A DNA stretch of 64,000 nt from G963662605 sp963662605 (GTDB taxonomy: Bacteria > Bacteroidota > Ignavibacteria > Ignavibacteriales > Ignavibacteriaceae): assembly GCA_963662605.1 (NCBI GenBank), contig OY759785.1, forward strand, positions 434,001 to 498,000. Direction: 5' to 3'. Numbering within the stretch: the stretch's first letter is position 1; the number at the start of each line of letters is the position of its first letter. Under the pieces are notes generated by a model. It was not told the origin of the DNA and searched no databases. It was given only the letters and a program-made list of their open reading frames with translations. Below, in pieces: positions 62,425-64,000 of this stretch. Both the position numbers and the translations under genes were made by a program.

Positions 62425-64000
62425 TTGTATTTATCGAAGCTGGAAATATTAGGATTTAAATCCTTTGCTCAAAAAACGGTGGTGAATTTCAACCACGGCG
62501 TAACATCCATTGTGGGTCCGAACGGATGTGGGAAGACCAATATTGTTGATGCGATCCGCTGGAGCCTCGGTGAGCAGAAAAGCAGCACTCTCCGCTCGGA
62601 TAAAATGGAGAACGTAATTTTTAATGGTACGCAGAATAAGAAGCCGATGGGTATGGCGGAAGTATCATTAACCATTGAGAATGACAAAGGCATACTTCCC
62701 TCCGAGTATACGGAAGTTGTTATTACGAGAAGAATATTCCGTTCCGGTGAAAGTGAATATCTGTTAAACAGAAACATCTGCCGCTTAAAAGATATCACAA
62801 ATCTTTTTATGGATACCGGAATGGGCTCAAACGCGTATTCCGTTATCGAGTTGAAAATGGTTGAGCAGATTCTGAACAACAAAGCGGAAGAACGCCGCAA
62901 TATGTTTGAAGAAGCTGCCGGCGTGAATAAATATAAACTTCGCCGCCGTTTAACGCTGCGCAAGCTTGATGAAGTAAAGACTGACCTGACCCGCGTTAAC
63001 GATATTGTTTCGGAAGTTGATAAAAAAGTTGCATCACTTGAGCGTCAGGCAAAACGTGCCGACCGCCATAATAAGTTGAGTATTACGCTTCGCGAACTGG
63101 AACTTGATTTAGCAGAGCGAGAGCTTGCCTATTTCCAATTGCAGAAAGCAGAGCAGAAAGCTCACCGCGAAGCAAACTTTACAAAGAAATTACAATTTGA
63201 GTCGGATCTCGCCCGCCTTGATGATGAACTGCGCACGGTAAAAGAAAATTTATACGCTGTTGAACGGGAATTACAGGAAAAGCGTTCGGCAATTACTTCT
63301 CAGACAGAACTTATTTATAAGGCACAGCAGACGTTGTCCGTTTCCGAAGAGCGTAAAAAATCTCTTGAAATAAACATTGAACGCTATCATCGCGATATAA
63401 ACGAATTACAGACACAGTTAACCACCACGCAGGAAAACATTGAAGATTATAAGGTTAACATTGAAGAAATCACCACCCGTCTCGAAGAAAAACAAATCGA
63501 GAAGGAAAAGGTTTCTGCCGAACTGCAATCATATGAAGCCGAGTTAGAGACTCAGCGTCAGGCAGTGAAGCAGAATAATCAGGAAGTTCTCAATCTTCAT
63601 AAAGAACTTTCATCAAAGGAAAACACATTCCACAACCTGCAAAACACCCTCCAACGCATCAACACATCAATCGAAGGACTCAATAAAAAAATTCAATCAC
63701 TAACCGGTAACATCGCGAAAACGGTTAATTACATTGAAGAGTTGACGCAGGAAAAGAATGAATCCGAACAGCGCTTAAAGGAAGCAGAAAGTTTTTATCA
63801 GCAAAAGCAGGATGAGAAAATCGCACTTGAGCAGGAGCTCAATTCGCTGAAAGAAAAGGAGTTGGAACAGCGCGGTGTTATCAACGTTGTCCGCGATAAA
63901 ATCAGCTTTTTACAGAACGTTATTGAGAGTCTTGAAGGCTTTTCAAAGGGCGCAAAAGCACTTTTAGAAGATAACTCATGGAATATAGGTGCGAAGAATC
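62425..64000 (+). CDS. smc: Chromosome segregation protein SMC (5' part, runs off the window)
   Basis: The first 525 codons of SMC, the ATPase that organises and segregates chromosomes as a dimer with ScpAB. It starts at a TTG (62425), giving (M)YLSKLEILGFKSFAQKT, two bases after the upstream stop; no ATG exists near this point. Walker A is GPNGCGKTN, followed by IRWSLGEQKSSTLRS, and ENVIFNGTQNKKPMGMAEV is typical of the head domain. A long coiled coil occupies about residues 170-500, and the hinge begins near LEGFSKGAKALLEDN. The remainder, including the C-terminal head, is beyond 64000. Confidence 0.95.
   Translation, partial: MYLSKLEILGFKSFAQKTVVNFNHGVTSIVGPNGCGKTNIVDAIRWSLGEQKSSTLRSDKMENVIFNGTQNKKPMGMAEVSLTIENDKGILPSEYTEVVITRRIFRSGESEYLLNRNICRLKDITNLFMDTGMGSNAYSVIELKMVEQILNNKAEERRNMFEEAAGVNKYKLRRRLTLRKLDEVKTDLTRVNDIVSEVDKKVASLERQAKRADRHNKLSITLRELELDLAERELAYFQLQKAEQKAHREANFTKKLQFESDLARLDDELRTVKENLYAVERELQEKRSAITSQTELIYKAQQTLSVSEERKKSLEINIERYHRDINELQTQLTTTQENIEDYKVNIEEITTRLEEKQIEKEKVSAELQSYEAELETQRQAVKQNNQEVLNLHKELSSKENTFHNLQNTLQRINTSIEGLNKKIQSLTGNIAKTVNYIEELTQEKNESEQRLKEAESFYQQKQDEKIALEQELNSLKEKELEQRGVINVVRDKISFLQNVIESLEGFSKGAKALLEDNSWNIGAKN

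Overview
The window looks like a chromosomal segment from an Ignavibacteria-type member of the Bacteroidota/Chlorobi (FCB) group. The main evidence is six adjacent secreted proteins that end in a type IX secretion (Por/T9SS type A) sorting domain with the core NYPNPFNPxT, typical of Ignavibacteria. An anaerobic HdrCBA-FlxDCBA electron-transfer operon and the overall gene repertoire agree with this. The assignment is inference from motifs; there is no rRNA gene to confirm it, and no convincing tRNA or CRISPR array was seen.

Layout. 0-8 kb: a LexA/S24-type repressor, a membrane O-acyltransferase (MBOAT) overlapping an SGNH-like partner, a DinB-like protein, a short AT-rich stretch with DnaA-box-like sites, and a large AddA-like helicase-nuclease behind a DUF2059 protein. 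8.5-23.1 kb: a tandem block of six T9SS cargo proteins: four PL9 pectate lyase-like proteins, one PL1 pectate lyase and a LamG-domain protein, preceded by a secreted flavodoxin-like-fold candidate. This is a secreted pectin-degrading locus without a transporter in the window. 23.7-27.2 kb: dnaE. 27.4-28.7 kb: a PIN-domain protein overlapping an unrecognised 258-aa partner. 28.9-33.5 kb: two ABC exporter halves around a D-2-hydroxyacid dehydrogenase; their complementary degenerate motifs suggest one heterodimer. 33.5-35.1 kb: repeats, a small membrane protein, and an antitoxin with a decayed RelE-like toxin. 35.1-40.6 kb: an RND efflux operon. 40.6-45.2 kb: a MITE-like element, fabF, a beta-propeller lipoprotein and a TonB-C lipoprotein among repeats. 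45.3-52.4 kb: hdrCBA-flxDCBA, interrupted by two kinds of intergenic repeat element. 53-57.8 kb: an accessory patch with an IS256-family element inside a gene, a membrane protein and a DUF262-HNH protein. 58-64 kb: dnaX, a GH2-like/membrane fusion protein and the start of smc.

Most striking: (1) a dispersed CGCAAAG repeat family that repeatedly forms inverted pairs around 130-240 bp intergenic units, with other hairpins nested inside; (2) an IS256 insertion whose removal, with one 11-bp target duplication, restores an in-frame gene; (3) a GH2-fold protein lacking the expected catalytic motif, fused to a multi-pass membrane domain; (4) the PIN/258-aa pair; (5) the split ABC heterodimer. All functions are inferred from sequence motifs and family knowledge; no searches were run.
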